This document shows, in pieces, positions 1 to 10,193 of a stretch of 64,000 nt of DNA. The position numbers and the translations under genes are program-made. The stretch covers positions 186,001-250,000 of the forward strand of contig NZ_CP132384.1 of NCBI RefSeq assembly GCF_030758775.1, given 5' to 3'. Position 1 is the first letter of the stretch. Each line of letters opens with the position of its first letter. The notes beneath the pieces are model-generated. The model had not been told where the DNA came from, did no database searches, and saw only the letters and a program-made list of their open reading frames with translations. Source of the DNA: Bifidobacterium asteroides. GTDB taxonomy: Bacteria; Actinomycetota; Actinomycetes; Actinomycetales; Bifidobacteriaceae.

Positions 1-1289
1 CTGAACCATTCGGTAAGCCGTTTGGGTGGGACTTGGCGACGACTAAGGACTTCGTTCATTATCGGGATTGTGGCGTTGCCATTCCGCGAGGCGGAGACGC
101 AGATCAGGATCAGTTTATATATGCGGGAAGTGTCTGTGAGGGTGAAGGCGCTTATCATGCCTTCTACACCGCCTATAACAGGGATTACTCTGCGCAGGGA
201 AAGCCGGCGCAGGTCCTCATGCATGCAGTGAGTCATGACCTTTATCATTGGACGAAGACTCATGATGCCCTGACCTTCTCCCCCCAGGAAGGCTACGATC
301 CTGATGATTGGCGGGATCCCTGGGTTATCCGCGACGATGAGCATGATCGCTATCTATTGATCCTTGGCGCACGTAAGCAGGGTCCTAAAACCGTACAGTC
401 GGGACGAACCGTGGCATTCTCGTCAAAGGATCTGAAGCACTGGAGCTTTGAAGGTGATTTCTGGGCGCCCAACCTTTACACCATGCATGAAATGCCTGAT
501 CTTTTCAAAATGGGCGATTGGTGGTATCACATCGTCACTGAATACAGTGACAAGCATGGAATGGTCTACAGAATGGCCCACTCGCTCGAGGGACCTTGGA
601 CTGCTCCTACCGACGATGCATTTGATGGCAGCGCCTACTATGCCGGCCGCACCTTTGAACTGAACGGCAAGCGGATAATGTTCGGTTGGGTCGGCACCAA
701 GGAAAACGAAGATGACAGGTCCAATTATGAATGGGGCGGGACTTTCGTTCCTCATCAGGTCTATCAGCGTGAGGATGGGTCGCTTGGCGTGCAGCCGGTT
801 GACACCCTTTGGAGCGCTTTCGATCACCGTCGCGAGATTGCAGACTTCGACATAGATGCGTCGGCCGGACGAGCAGAGAAGACCGTTGTCCAAGACTGCG
901 GTGATCTGTATTCGTTTGAGGCAGATCTGACCTTCTCCCCAGGAACCCGTTCATTTGGTCTGCGGCTGAATGAAAACGAAGACACCGGTGAGTCCTACCA
1001 GTTCATATTCAAGGTTGGCGAGAACAGGTTCCTCTTTGAAAACAACCCGAACTATCCCTGGTTCGCCAATATGAACATAGGGTTGGAGCGGCCGCTTGAA
1101 TTGGTTGCAGGGCAGAAGTATCACCTGCAGCTCGTAGTTGACGACACCATTGCCACCCTATACGTAAATGGCGTGGCTTTGAATTCCAGGATGTACAAAA
1201 GACCCGGTGACCATCTGGGAATCTTCGTGACAGAGGGGTCGTTGCAGACCACCAACATGACATTTTCCAACACGTTGAAAGAGGGGTGA
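1..1289 (+). CDS. GH32 beta-fructosidase (sucrose/fructan hydrolase), 5' end outside window
   Basis: Hydrolyses terminal beta-fructosides such as sucrose or fructo-oligosaccharides. The reading frame is open to the left edge, and the first visible residues (EPFGKPFGWDLATTKDFVHY) match the conserved block that follows the WMNDPNG motif of GH32, so the nucleophile Asp and the true start lie upstream. A TTG at 33 is not the start. The RDP motif (WRDPWVI) and the acid/base block HEMPDLF, where the family usually has ECPD, are visible. The last ~150 residues look like the C-terminal beta-sandwich. No signal peptide can be judged. It heads a locus with two binding proteins and two permeases, so an imported fructoside is the likely substrate; which one (sucrose, kestose, inulin oligomers) cannot be read from the sequence. 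The DNA is visibly less GC-rich than the genes after 8 kb. Confidence 0.88.
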   Translation, partial: EPFGKPFGWDLATTKDFVHYRDCGVAIPRGGDADQDQFIYAGSVCEGEGAYHAFYTAYNRDYSAQGKPAQVLMHAVSHDLYHWTKTHDALTFSPQEGYDPDDWRDPWVIRDDEHDRYLLILGARKQGPKTVQSGRTVAFSSKDLKHWSFEGDFWAPNLYTMHEMPDLFKMGDWWYHIVTEYSDKHGMVYRMAHSLEGPWTAPTDDAFDGSAYYAGRTFELNGKRIMFGWVGTKENEDDRSNYEWGGTFVPHQVYQREDGSLGVQPVDTLWSAFDHRREIADFDIDASAGRAEKTVVQDCGDLYSFEADLTFSPGTRSFGLRLNENEDTGESYQFIFKVGENRFLFENNPNYPWFANMNIGLERPLELVAGQKYHLQLVVDDTIATLYVNGVALNSRMYKRPGDHLGIFVTEGSLQTTNMTFSNTLKEG

Positions 1290-1376
1290 CTTCCTTAGCT
1301 GTTGAGATTTGATCGCCGGCGCCTGGCGACGTTGCCACAGGTGTCGGCGAGCCAAGCAATGAACCATTGAGCTTAA

Positions 1377-1412
1377 GCGTTTATCCGTTGGTCGAGAGGC
1401 ACGAATAAGCGC
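1377..1412. repeat. Imperfect inverted repeat upstream of first binding-protein gene
   Basis: GCGTTTATCCG (1377-1387) faces CGAATAAGCGC (1402-1412) across 14 nt. Ten of eleven positions pair if one G-U is allowed. It sits in the 160-bp gap between the GH32 gene and the binding-protein gene. It may be an mRNA hairpin or an operator; there is no T-run after it, so it does not look like a terminator. Confidence 0.35.
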
Positions 1413-1449
1413 CCGATAAAGTAGTCGGTCAAAGAGTAATGGAGTAATG

Positions 1450-2763
1450 ATGAGGAAAATCACTAAAGCAGTGGCTCTGGCAGGAGCGCTCGCTATGTCC
1501 CTAGGCGGATTAAGCGCATGCGGAGGCTCTCAGGCCAGCGCCGACAAGGGTCACGTCTATTATTTAAGCGCCAAACCCGAGCAACAGGACGAGTTCAAGG
1601 ATTTGGCCAAGCAGTTCACCAAGGATACCGGAGTACCTGTTGATGTGTCTGTTGCTTCTTCCGGTACGTATGAGCAGTCCTTGAAGAGCGAGCTGGCAAA
1701 ATCCAACGCGCCCACCATGTTCGACGTTGATAACAATGATTTCCAGAACTGGGGAGATTACTATCGCGACATGTCCGGGACGAAGATCTACAAGGATCTG
1801 AAGAAACAGGACTACGCCCTTAAGCTTAAGGACAAGGTTGTAGCCGTTCCCTTCGTCATGGAACGCTATGGCATTATCTATAACAAAGCACTGATGAAGA
1901 AGTACTTCGATGCTAAATGGTCCAGCATAAAGTCCATAGACAAGGTCAACAACTTCAAGGCGTTGAAGACTGTTGCTGATGAAATCCAAGAGCACAAGGA
2001 CGACCTCGGAGTGAAGGGTGCCTTCAGCTCAGCAGGGTTCGACAGCAGCTCCAACAAGAGGTTTGGAGATCAGCTCGCCCACATTCCGGTCTACTACGAG
2101 TACCGGGACCAGAATACCGAGGAAGAGCCTCCGACACTTACCGGAAAATACATGGATAACTTCAAGAACATCTTTGATTTGTATCTGAAGGATTCCACAA
2201 CTCCGGCATCGCAGCTTTCGAGCGCCACGATGGACGACTCCAACAGCGAATTTGCGACCAAGCAGTCTGTGTTTCTGCAGAATGGCTCCTGGGGCTATCC
2301 TCAGATCAAGGATCAGGATGTGGCTGACAAGGATATCGGAGTCCTGCCCATCTATATTGGCGTGCCGGGCGAAGAAAAGTCTGGGCTGACGGTCAGCTTC
2401 ATGTACTTTGCCACCAACAAAAATGCTTCGGACAAGGATCGAAAGGCTACCGAGCAATTCCTGAATTACATTTTGGAGAACGACAAGGCCCGCAAGATCT
2501 TCACTGATGATATGGGCTTTGAGACGCCGTTCAAGTCCTATGAAAAGGCAGGATTCAAGTCGAAGAACCCCGTGCAAAGGGCCAATGACGCATATGCCAA
2601 AGCCGGTGACTACGACACTGTTATTCATCCTCTTCCCAGTGCACAGTGGGTGGCTTCGCTTAGTGATGCCATGCTCGAATACGCCCAGGGCACCGGAAGC
2701 TGGTCAAAAGTCACCTCCGCCTTTGTAGACGGCTGGGCAAAGGAGTACAAGACCACTCACTGA
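1450..2763 (+). CDS. ABC transporter sugar-binding lipoprotein (first of two paralogues)
   Basis: Extracellular solute-binding protein of a carbohydrate ABC importer (family 1). A type II signal peptide ends in the lipobox LSAC with Cys at about residue 25, so the protein is anchored in the membrane. Two ATG codons lie in tandem at 1447 and 1450; GGAG at 1441-1444 is correctly spaced only for the second. The mature protein has the Asn/Asp- and Trp-rich segments typical of oligosaccharide binders (for example NNDFQNWGDYY). It is followed after a hairpin by a close paralogue and then by two permeases. Placement next to GH32 suggests a fructoside ligand, but the ligand is inferred. Confidence 0.9.
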   Translation: MRKITKAVALAGALAMSLGGLSACGGSQASADKGHVYYLSAKPEQQDEFKDLAKQFTKDTGVPVDVSVASSGTYEQSLKSELAKSNAPTMFDVDNNDFQNWGDYYRDMSGTKIYKDLKKQDYALKLKDKVVAVPFVMERYGIIYNKALMKKYFDAKWSSIKSIDKVNNFKALKTVADEIQEHKDDLGVKGAFSSAGFDSSSNKRFGDQLAHIPVYYEYRDQNTEEEPPTLTGKYMDNFKNIFDLYLKDSTTPASQLSSATMDDSNSEFATKQSVFLQNGSWGYPQIKDQDVADKDIGVLPIYIGVPGEEKSGLTVSFMYFATNKNASDKDRKATEQFLNYILENDKARKIFTDDMGFETPFKSYEKAGFKSKNPVQRANDAYAKAGDYDTVIHPLPSAQWVASLSDAMLEYAQGTGSWSKVTSAFVDGWAKEYKTTH

Positions 2764-2795
2764 AACCAATGGGATAACCATCAGTTGACCATGTT

Positions 2796-2826
2796 GGACA
2801 TCCCACCGGAATCTGGTGGGATGTCC
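2796..2826 (+). repeat. Perfect 12-bp intercistronic hairpin
   Basis: GGACATCCCACC (2796-2807) and GGTGGGATGTCC (2815-2826) form a perfect 12-bp stem with a 7-nt loop, 32 nt after the stop of the first binding-protein gene. No run of T follows. This placement is typical of a structure that protects the 3' end of a highly expressed binding-protein mRNA and lets only part of the transcript continue. Confidence 0.7.
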
Positions 2827-2929
2827 TCTCCGGCCCAGGATGCTGAGATGGCGTTCTTGGCCCCAATCCAGCGGGGTCTTGATTTTCCGCAACCAATCTG
2901 GTTCGGAACTGTATGAAATGAGATGGGTC

Positions 2930-4246
2930 ATGGGTGTAAAAACAAAATCTGCGTTTGCCATAGGTCTTGCATGCGCAATGGTCATGGCATCCGCCGCGTG
3001 CGGCGGTACCTCAGCCTCAGAAGCAAAGGGCCGAGTGTACATGATCAGCCAGAAAGTGGAAAACAACGATCAGTTCCTCCAACTCGGAAAGCAATTCACC
3101 AAAGATACAGGCATACCGTTTGATTTGATTTCCCCCTCTGCCGACAGCTATGAGCAGACTTTGAAGAGTGAGCTGGCCAAGAGCAAAGCTCCGACTATCA
3201 TCGGCCTCGACAACAACGACTATCCCAACTGGTCGGATTATTGCGCGGATCTGTCCAAAACACGCATGTACAAAGATCTTACGGATCCGAATTACGTACT
3301 CAAGACCGGGAAAAAGGTGGGCGCCATTCCGTTCGTTCTGGACCGCTATGGCATCATCTATAACAAAGCTATTTTGAATAAATACTTTAAAGCATCGTGG
3401 GCCAGCATCCGCTCAGTGGATGCCATCAGAGGATTCGACAGCTTGAAAACCGTGGCCGACGAAATTCAAAGTCACAAAGACGAGCTTGGAGTCAAAGGAG
3501 CCTTCACGTCCGCCGGATTCGAATCAAGCTCTATCCGACGATATGGTGACCAGCTGGCTCATATACCGGTCTACTACGAGTATCGAGATAAGAACGTCAC
3601 AGAGTTGCCGGCAACTGTATCTGATAAATATATGCCCAATCTCAAGAAGATCTTTGATTTGTATGTGAAAGACGAGACCGTTGCGCCGACCCAACTTTCC
3701 AGTGCGACATTCGACGATGCTGTTTCCGAGTTCGGTCTTGGCGACGCAGTTTTCATTCAAACGGGATCCTGGGCATATCCGCAATTAAAAAATCAGGAGG
3801 TTGCCGACAAGGATATGGGGGTTCTGCCCATATATATGGGTGTGCCGGGAGAGGACAAAGCAGGACTGACCATAAGCTCTAACTACTTTGCCATTAATTC
3901 GAAGATATCTCCGGAAGACCGGCGAGCCACGGAGAAGTTCATGTCATGGATGCTGGATAAGGACAGTGCCAGGAAAATCGTCACGGACACCATGGGATTC
4001 GAAACCCCATTCAAGTCCTACGCGAAGGCCGGGTACAAGACAAAGAACCCAATCCTCCGCGCCAATGATGCTTACGCCAAGCGTGGCTACTATGACATAA
4101 TCATCCGTCCTCTGCCCACCCAGCAATGGTCACTGAGTCTGGGTAATGCCATGTTGGAGTATGCCCAGGGCACCGGGCCCTGGTCCGGCGTTGAGTCGGC
4201 CTTTGTCAACGGTTGGGCTTCTGAGTACAAGACCACACATAAGTGA
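2930..4246 (+). CDS. ABC transporter sugar-binding lipoprotein (second paralogue)
   Basis: Second solute-binding lipoprotein, alignable over its whole length with the gene before it; by eye roughly two thirds of residues agree, with long shared stretches near the C-terminus (NAMLEYAQGTG, GWASEYKTTH). The start at 2930 (MGVKTKS) puts the lipobox Cys (SAAC) at residue 24, matching the first paralogue; an ATG at 2918 is possible, and neither has a strong ribosome site. A longer open frame back to 2816 runs through the hairpin and is unlikely to be coding. Differences lie mostly in the N-terminal half, so the two proteins may bind different chain lengths or linkages while feeding the same permease pair. 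Confidence 0.9.
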   Translation: MGVKTKSAFAIGLACAMVMASAACGGTSASEAKGRVYMISQKVENNDQFLQLGKQFTKDTGIPFDLISPSADSYEQTLKSELAKSKAPTIIGLDNNDYPNWSDYCADLSKTRMYKDLTDPNYVLKTGKKVGAIPFVLDRYGIIYNKAILNKYFKASWASIRSVDAIRGFDSLKTVADEIQSHKDELGVKGAFTSAGFESSSIRRYGDQLAHIPVYYEYRDKNVTELPATVSDKYMPNLKKIFDLYVKDETVAPTQLSSATFDDAVSEFGLGDAVFIQTGSWAYPQLKNQEVADKDMGVLPIYMGVPGEDKAGLTISSNYFAINSKISPEDRRATEKFMSWMLDKDSARKIVTDTMGFETPFKSYAKAGYKTKNPILRANDAYAKRGYYDIIIRPLPTQQWSLSLGNAMLEYAQGTGPWSGVESAFVNGWASEYKTTHK

Positions 4247-4260
4247 TGAACTGATACGGT

Positions 4261-4295
4261 CGGCCCCGCGTTTCAAAGCTGGGCCGGTTTCAAAG
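4261..4295 (+). repeat. Hairpin and direct repeat between binding protein and permease genes
   Basis: CGGCCC (4261-4266) pairs with GGGCCG (4281-4286). The nonamer GTTTCAAAG occurs twice, at 4270-4278 in the loop and at 4287-4295 just after the stem. Like the hairpin at 2796, it falls between a binding-protein gene and its downstream gene and may set their expression ratio. Confidence 0.5.
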
Positions 4296-4335
4296 TTCTA
4301 GTGCAGACTGCATGATTCCAGGTTTGGAGGTTTCA

Positions 4336-5190
4336 GTGATTTCGATGGTTGGTCGGTCGATTCGTAGGTGGTGGGGGTTGTTTGTGTTGCCTACGTTGTT
4401 GGCGTTTGTGGTTGGTTTTGTGGTGCCGTTTGTGATGGGCGTGTATTTGAGTTTTTGCCGGTTCACGACGGTGGTGGATGCCCGGTTTGTGGGGTTGGGC
4501 AATTATGCTGCGGCGTTGTCGGATAAAGAGTTCTGGCATGCGATGTGGTATACGGTGGCGTTCACGGTGGTGACGACGCTGGTTATCAATGTGTGTGGTT
4601 TCGCGGTGGCGTATATGCTGACCAAGGCGATCCGTGGGGCGAATGTGTTCCGTTCGGTGTTTTTCATGCCGAATCTGATCGGCGGGATCATCCTGGGGTA
4701 TATCTGGCTGCTGTTGTTGAACGGGGTGCTGGCCCATTGGGGTCGTTCGATCACGTATTCGGGGGTGTATGGCTTCTGGGGGATGGTGCTGTTGTATTGC
4801 TGGCAGCAGATCGGCTATATGATGATCATTTACATTGCCGGCCTGCAGGCGTTGCCTGGGGATGTGGTGGAGGCTGCTTCGGTTGACGGGGCCAGCGGCC
4901 GTCAGATCCTGTTCCGGATCACGTTGCCGTTGATGATGCCTTCGATCACGGTGTGCACGTTTTTGACGATGACCAACGGGTTCAAGATGTTCGATCAGAA
5001 TCTGGCGTTGACCAACGGGGCGCCGTCGAACACGTCGGAGCTGCTGGCGCTGAACATCTACCGGACGTTCTACGGGCGCACGGGCTTCGAGGGCGTGGGC
5101 CAGGCGAAGGCGGTGGTGTTCTTCGTGATCGTGGCGGTGATCGCGGTGGTGCAGAACAGGCTGACGACCAGCAGGGAGGTGTCGGCATGA
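4336..5190 (+). CDS. ABC sugar transporter permease (MalF/UgpA type)
   Basis: Integral membrane component of the importer, about six transmembrane helices, with the cytoplasmic EAA loop (VEAASVDGASGRQILFRITLP) that docks the ATPase. A GTG at 4336 is preferred as start: GGAGG at 4326-4330 lies 5 nt upstream, whereas ATG 4312 has no ribosome site and ATG 4345 is 14 nt away. The first ~650 bases are strikingly G- and T-rich on the coding strand (TTG, GTG, GTT, TTT codons) unlike any neighbour; the composition returns to normal near the 3' end. It overlaps the next permease by ATGA. No ATPase gene is present. Confidence 0.9.
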   Translation: MISMVGRSIRRWWGLFVLPTLLAFVVGFVVPFVMGVYLSFCRFTTVVDARFVGLGNYAAALSDKEFWHAMWYTVAFTVVTTLVINVCGFAVAYMLTKAIRGANVFRSVFFMPNLIGGIILGYIWLLLLNGVLAHWGRSITYSGVYGFWGMVLLYCWQQIGYMMIIYIAGLQALPGDVVEAASVDGASGRQILFRITLPLMMPSITVCTFLTMTNGFKMFDQNLALTNGAPSNTSELLALNIYRTFYGRTGFEGVGQAKAVVFFVIVAVIAVVQNRLTTSREVSA

Positions 5191-6023
5191 GCGGCAAGGT
5201 GAGGCATTCGGGCCTGTGGACCCTGTTCTTTGCTCTGGTGTCCTTGTTGTGGGTGTTCCCGATCGTGCTGGTGGTCGTGAACTCGTTCAAGAACAAGGCG
5301 TATATCTCGCGCAACGCGTTCTCGCTTCCCACGGGCAGGACGTTCGTGGGCCTGGAGAACTACCGCAGGGGGGTGGAGCGGACCAACCTGCTGGCCAGCT
5401 TCGGCTGGACGGTGTTGGTGACCGTGGGCTCGGTCCTGCTGATCCTGTTGTGCACGTCCATGTGCGCCTGGTGGATCGTCAGGGTCAACACGCGGGTGGC
5501 CAAGTTCCTGTACCTGCTGTTCCTGTTCAACATGATCGTGCCGTTCCAGATGGTCATGTTCACGCTTTCCAAGCTTGCGGACATGCTGGGCCTGAACACG
5601 CCGTGGGGGCTGTGCGTGGTGTATCTGGGGTTCGGTGCCGGCCTGGCGGTGTTCATCTTCACGGGCGTGGTCAAGGGCATCCCCCAGGAGCTGGAGGAGT
5701 CGGCCATGATCGACGGGGCCAGCATCCCGCGCACCTTCTTCGGGATCGTGGTGCCGATCATGCGTCCCTCGATCGTGTCGGTGGCGATCCTGGAGGCCAT
5801 GTGGATCTGGAACGACTTCCTGCTGCCCTACCTGACCCTGGACATGCGCCGGTTCAAGACCATGAGCATCGCCATCCAGTACCTGAAGGGCGGGTACGGC
5901 TCGGTGGACATGGGCGCGATGATGGGCTGCCTGGTCCTGGCCATCATCCCCATCATCGTCTTCTACCTGATCTGCCAGAAATACATCATCAAAGGCGTCC
6001 TCGCCGGCGCCGTCAAAGGATAA
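5187..6023 (+). CDS. ABC sugar transporter permease (MalG/UgpE type)
   Basis: Second permease of the pair, 278 residues with about six membrane helices and an EAA loop (EESAMIDGASIPRTFFGIVVP). The start ATG at 5187 overlaps the stop of the preceding gene (ATGA), with GGGAGG at 5174-5179 as ribosome site, so translation is probably coupled. An open frame extending upstream to 4953 lies in the wrong frame of the first permease and is discarded. It is the last gene of the operon; a strong bidirectional terminator follows. Confidence 0.92.
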   Translation: MSGKVRHSGLWTLFFALVSLLWVFPIVLVVVNSFKNKAYISRNAFSLPTGRTFVGLENYRRGVERTNLLASFGWTVLVTVGSVLLILLCTSMCAWWIVRVNTRVAKFLYLLFLFNMIVPFQMVMFTLSKLADMLGLNTPWGLCVVYLGFGAGLAVFIFTGVVKGIPQELEESAMIDGASIPRTFFGIVVPIMRPSIVSVAILEAMWIWNDFLLPYLTLDMRRFKTMSIAIQYLKGGYGSVDMGAMMGCLVLAIIPIIVFYLICQKYIIKGVLAGAVKG

Positions 6024-6050
6024 ACCAAAATCTGTTACATACCAGATTTT

Positions 6051-6094
6051 AAAAGGGTCTCGCAGCAATATGTGGATTACTGCGAGACCCTTTT
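6051..6094. terminator. Bidirectional rho-independent terminator
   Basis: AAAAGGGTCTCGCAG (6051-6065) and CTGCGAGACCCTTTT (6080-6094) form a perfect 15-bp stem with a 14-nt loop. T-runs lie on both strands. It sits between the convergent permease operon and the GH13 gene and can stop transcription from both sides. Confidence 0.92.
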
Positions 6095-6123
6095 GGTGAC
6101 TTGTGCTCAGCGTCCTTTGTCCG

Positions 6124-7896
6124 TTATTCCTGCACTGTGCGAACTACCCAAGCGGTTGTGTCTTGGGGAAGCGAGCCGTCCTCGGCTAGGTCTCCCGATG
6201 TGAGCACAATTCGTCCTTGTGGAAGGGGAGTCGGTGTCTGTGAAAAATTGGTCAAGCAGGTCAGTTCCGCAGGCTTGGAATCGACAAGTGCCTTGCGTGT
6301 GTAGGAAATCCGGCCGTACGTGGCAGATAGGGCCGTGACTTCCACGTTGCCTGTAGGGGTCAGCAATGTGGCCCGTAGATTAAGGGCTTTACGATAGAGG
6401 GAGAGCATCGAGGTCTTGTCGTTTTCCTCCTTATCCACAGCAAAGTCCTTGAACCAAAGAGGTTGGGGCAGGTGAGGATCGCTGGCTGGCCCTCCGTCCT
6501 TGCTGTGAGAGGGGGAGAATCCGAAGGAGGCCCCTTCTCCGAAGGCGGGATTCCACTTTGCAGGGGCAGGTGTGTCTCCGGCGACCCAAGGTAGAGGGAC
6601 TCGGCACCCATCACGGCCCTTTTCAGTGTATTTGCCGCGGGTTCGGTGCGCAGTCGGATCCTCTAGACGGTCCCAGGGAATATCAGGAACTTCGAACAGG
6701 CCAAGCTCCTCACCCTGATAGATGTATACAGAGCCAGGTAATGCTGCTTCCAGGGCGAACCCTGCGCGTGCCCTGCGCGTGCCCTTGGCCCGGTCCTCGA
6801 AATAAGTCTGCCCGTCTCGAAGGATCCAGTCCTTGTCAAGCTGATGATAAGTGGAGCTGTCCACCTGGGGCAGTGCGTATCTGGTGGCCTGTCTGACCAC
6901 ATCGTGGTTGCTCATCACCCATGTTGTGGTCGATCCCGAGTCCTTGGCGGATTGCAGGCCCTCGGCAATGGCGGTGTACAGGGCCTGGCAGTCCCAATTA
7001 GCCTTGGCGAACTCGAAGTTGAAGACCTGCCCCAGTTCGTTCTCGGATGCGTACAGATGCTGGTGCTCAGGCACGACCCAGGCTTCTCCGACTGCAAAAC
7101 GGTGAGGTTCAAATTCGTTGAAGACCTTTCGCCATTCCTTATAGATATCATGTACTTCGGGCCTGTCCCATAACGGGTGCTCATAGTTGTGATAAGTGGA
7201 CTGTTCCTGGACGGGCCATTTGTCCAGCTCGGACAGAGGGCGGCTGTCCAGATCCTTGGCCAGCCCGTGGGCCACGTCGATGCGGAAGCCATCCGTGCCA
7301 TGATTGGACCAGAAACGGAATATGTCTTTAAAGGCTTCGTGAACTTCCTTGTTCTTCCAGTTCAAATCAGGCTGCTCTTTGGCGAATATATGCAAGTACC
7401 ATTCGCCGTCGTCAACCTGCTCCCAGGCAGGCCCTCCGAACAAGGACATCCATCCATTGGGCGGCAGTTCTCCATTCGTACCTCTGCCCTTGCGGAAGAT
7501 GTATCTGTCACGTTCGGGGGATCCCGGAGTTGCACGCAGGGCATCCTGGAACCATTCGTGCTTGTTTGACGTGTGATTGGGAACAATGTCCACGATGACC
7601 TTGAGTCCCATGGCATGAGCTTTGTTGGCCATTTCGTCGAAATCAGCCATGTTGCCCAGGCGTGGGTCGACGTTGCGGTAATCCATGACGTCATACCCGC
7701 CGTCGGCCAATTCCGATGGGTAGAAGGGTGACAGCCAGATGGCGTCTACGCCCAGGTCTCGCAGATATTCCATTTTTTCGGTCACGCCTCGGATGTCGCC
7801 AATGCCGTCGCCATTGACATCCTTGAAGCTGCGCGGATATATCTGATATACAACTGCCTGCTTCCACCAATCATCGTTCATGTTGTTGTTGGTCAT
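6124..7896 (-). CDS. GH13 alpha-glucosidase / oligo-1,6-glucosidase
   Basis: Cytoplasmic alpha-glucosidase of about 590 residues that releases glucose from the non-reducing end of alpha-glucosides. GH13 regions are intact: DIVPNH, then DGFRIDVAH with nucleophile Asp about residue 207, GEAW with acid/base Glu about 271, and SNHD with the third Asp about 332. The start at 7896 is preferred over ATG 7902 because AGGAGGAG (7910-7903) is 6 nt from the former and directly abuts the latter. There is no signal peptide. The alpha-1,4 versus alpha-1,6 preference (sucrose, isomaltose, maltose) cannot be fixed by eye. It stands alone, back to back with dnaK. Confidence 0.92.
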   Translation of the reverse strand: MTNNNMNDDWWKQAVVYQIYPRSFKDVNGDGIGDIRGVTEKMEYLRDLGVDAIWLSPFYPSELADGGYDVMDYRNVDPRLGNMADFDEMANKAHAMGLKVIVDIVPNHTSNKHEWFQDALRATPGSPERDRYIFRKGRGTNGELPPNGWMSLFGGPAWEQVDDGEWYLHIFAKEQPDLNWKNKEVHEAFKDIFRFWSNHGTDGFRIDVAHGLAKDLDSRPLSELDKWPVQEQSTYHNYEHPLWDRPEVHDIYKEWRKVFNEFEPHRFAVGEAWVVPEHQHLYASENELGQVFNFEFAKANWDCQALYTAIAEGLQSAKDSGSTTTWVMSNHDVVRQATRYALPQVDSSTYHQLDKDWILRDGQTYFEDRAKGTRRARAGFALEAALPGSVYIYQGEELGLFEVPDIPWDRLEDPTAHRTRGKYTEKGRDGCRVPLPWVAGDTPAPAKWNPAFGEGASFGFSPSHSKDGGPASDPHLPQPLWFKDFAVDKEENDKTSMLSLYRKALNLRATLLTPTGNVEVTALSATYGRISYTRKALVDSKPAELTCLTNFSQTPTPLPQGRIVLTSGDLAEDGSLPQDTTAWVVRTVQE

Positions 7897-8014
7897 GCAC
7901 ATCTCCTCCTCGAAACAGGCCGTCTTATTGATCAGCTTTTATATGACAACGATAGCAAAACCATTGGTCATCGGTTTTCACGTTTTAGAAGGGCATTGAA
8001 TAGAGCTTACTTCA

Positions 8015-8029
8015 GAATCAAGTTGATTC
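8015..8029. promoter_or_regulatory. Perfect palindrome, possible operator of the alpha-glucosidase gene
   Basis: GAATCAA-G-TTGATTC (8015-8029) is a perfect 7+1+7 palindrome in the 397-bp gap between the GH13 gene and dnaK. Closer to the GH13 gene, a TATAAA-like -10 box on the minus strand lies at 7943-7938, without a clear -35. The palindrome could bind a sugar regulator; no regulator gene is adjacent. The rest of the gap is AT-rich, apart from the dnaK promoter and HAIR element listed separately. Confidence 0.4.
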
Positions 8030-8089
8030 AGGGCGAGCTTTGAAAATGCGTAATTGCATACGTTCTCATTACTATCAAATTTATCTAGC

Positions 8090-8119
8090 TTGGCAATTTA
8101 GACGCAGTGGGAATAATAT
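8090..8119 (+). promoter_or_regulatory. Predicted dnaK operon promoter
   Basis: TTGGCA (8090-8095) and TAATAT (8114-8119) are separated by 18 bp, a good housekeeping promoter. Transcription would start near 8126, directly before the HAIR operator, giving a leader of about 165 nt in front of dnaK. Confidence 0.65.
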
Positions 8120-8131
8120 TTGCCAGAAGAA

Positions 8132-8152
8132 GTTGAGTGATGTAGGCTCAAG
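8132..8152. promoter_or_regulatory. HAIR element (HspR operator)
   Basis: GTTGAGT-N7-GCTCAAG differs at two positions from the consensus CTTGAGT-N7-ACTCAAG known from Streptomyces and mycobacteria. It lies just downstream of the predicted dnaK promoter, so bound HspR would block transcription. HspR itself is the last gene of this operon. Confidence 0.8.
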
Positions 8153-8293
8153 TTTCGGAGTGGTCATGATGGCTGCTTGCCCGGGCTGACGGGAGCCGGC
8201 CATCGGGACCACGAACGAAGCGCGAGCGGAGAACGTGAACGATGAGGTGCAGGGCCAGACCCTGCGCCCCAATTTCATCAGGAGGTAATGAGT

Positions 8294-10192
<1,899 letters not shown>

Positions 10193-10193
10193 C

